Positions 63,738 through 64,000 of a DNA stretch of 64,000 nucleotides are shown piece after piece. The translations under genes were made by a program, and so were the position numbers. Position 1 is the stretch's first letter. The number at the start of each line of letters is the position of its first letter. The notes under the pieces are model-generated. The model saw only the letters and a program-made list of their open reading frames with translations, was not told where the DNA came from and did not search any database. The stretch covers positions 124,001-188,000 of the forward strand of contig NZ_JADLJS010000006.1 of the NCBI RefSeq assembly GCF_015680405.1, in the 5' to 3' direction. The DNA is from Pseudomonas pudica. GTDB taxonomy: Bacteria > Pseudomonadota > Gammaproteobacteria > Pseudomonadales > Pseudomonadaceae.

Positions 63738-64000
63738 CTAGTAAACCGGGTTACGTGCGATCACATCACTCTCGAAGCATTCCTGCTCGATGATCAGCGG
63801 CTCGACCAACGGCCGGCTATCGCGAAAGTGCGCGGTTTCAGTGTGCGCTTCATACGCCGCTTCATCGCGGTAGATCTCGTACAGGTAAATCACCTCCGGG
63901 TCGGCCCGGTCCTGCGACACGTCGAACACAAGGCAGCCCGATTCGGTGGCGACAGACGCTGCGGCATTGACCTTGATCGCAGTCAGAAAATCTTCGGCGC
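63738..64000 (-). CDS. Antibiotic-biosynthesis-monooxygenase (ABM) family protein, N-terminus off window
   Basis: The C-terminal 87 residues are visible, and the frame is open to base 64000. The ABM-type ferredoxin-like fold is shown by ESGCLVFDVSQDRADPEVIY, LYEIYRDEAAYEAHTETAHF and the C-terminal FESDVIARNPVY. Small quinol monooxygenases (YgiN-like) share this pattern, so a role in quinol or aromatic oxidation is possible but unproven. Confidence 0.8.
   Translation of the reverse strand, partial: AEDFLTAIKVNAAASVATESGCLVFDVSQDRADPEVIYLYEIYRDEAAYEAHTETAHFRDSRPLVEPLIIEQECFESDVIARNPVY

Overview
The window comes from a Pseudomonas of the putida group. The right part (about 24.5 to 64 kb) has standard Pseudomonas core gene order: ssrA, the lactate operon, smpB-ratA, bamE/fur, recN, grpE-dnaK-dnaJ-dapB-carAB-greA, rlmE-ftsH-folP-glmM-tpiA-secG, tRNA-Leu, tRNA-fMet, then rimP-nusA-infB-rbfA-truB-rpsO-pnp. 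Eleven putida-type REP palindromes lie between its genes.

Left part (1 to about 24.5 kb): one end of a genomic island inserted at the 3' end of the minus-strand tmRNA gene. A P4-type tyrosine integrase (23068-24324) starts beside ssrA and reads into the island. The far end lies beyond base 1. The cargo is almost entirely anti-invader defence. It comprises an McrBC modified-DNA restriction pair, with McrB cut by the window edge and carrying an EVE-like insert. Next is a sigma54 activator with an RtcR/CARF-like sensor, and a type I restriction-modification operon (hsdR, rmuC-like, hsdM, hsdS) followed by an OLD-like ATPase/Toprim nuclease. Then come a two-gene AAA ATPase plus PLD-like module, a truncated PLD-like remnant, and a large SF2 helicase with a probable C-terminal nuclease. 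A second recombinase with a small partner gene and a 0.95 kb hairpin-rich noncoding stretch complete it.

The most interesting signal is the link between the CARF-like sigma54 activator and the restriction operon. A near-consensus -24/-12 promoter (TTGGCACG-N4-TCGCT, 4618-4634) sits in the 33 to 51 bases between the activator stop and hsdR. This suggests a restriction-modification system that is silent until a nucleotide or RNA-damage signal is sensed.

Core part: several regulatory sites can be read directly. These are an LldR/PdhR-type operator (31382-31398), a LexA box before recN, sigma32 promoters before grpE and dnaK, a terminator-type attenuator before carA (which starts with TTG), and intrinsic terminators after fur, ratA/bamE, both tRNAs, pnp and the BON gene. 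The core genes cover lactate use, trans-translation, iron control, DNA repair, chaperones, lysine, arginine and pyrimidine synthesis, folate, cell-wall precursor supply, protein export, translation initiation and RNA turnover.
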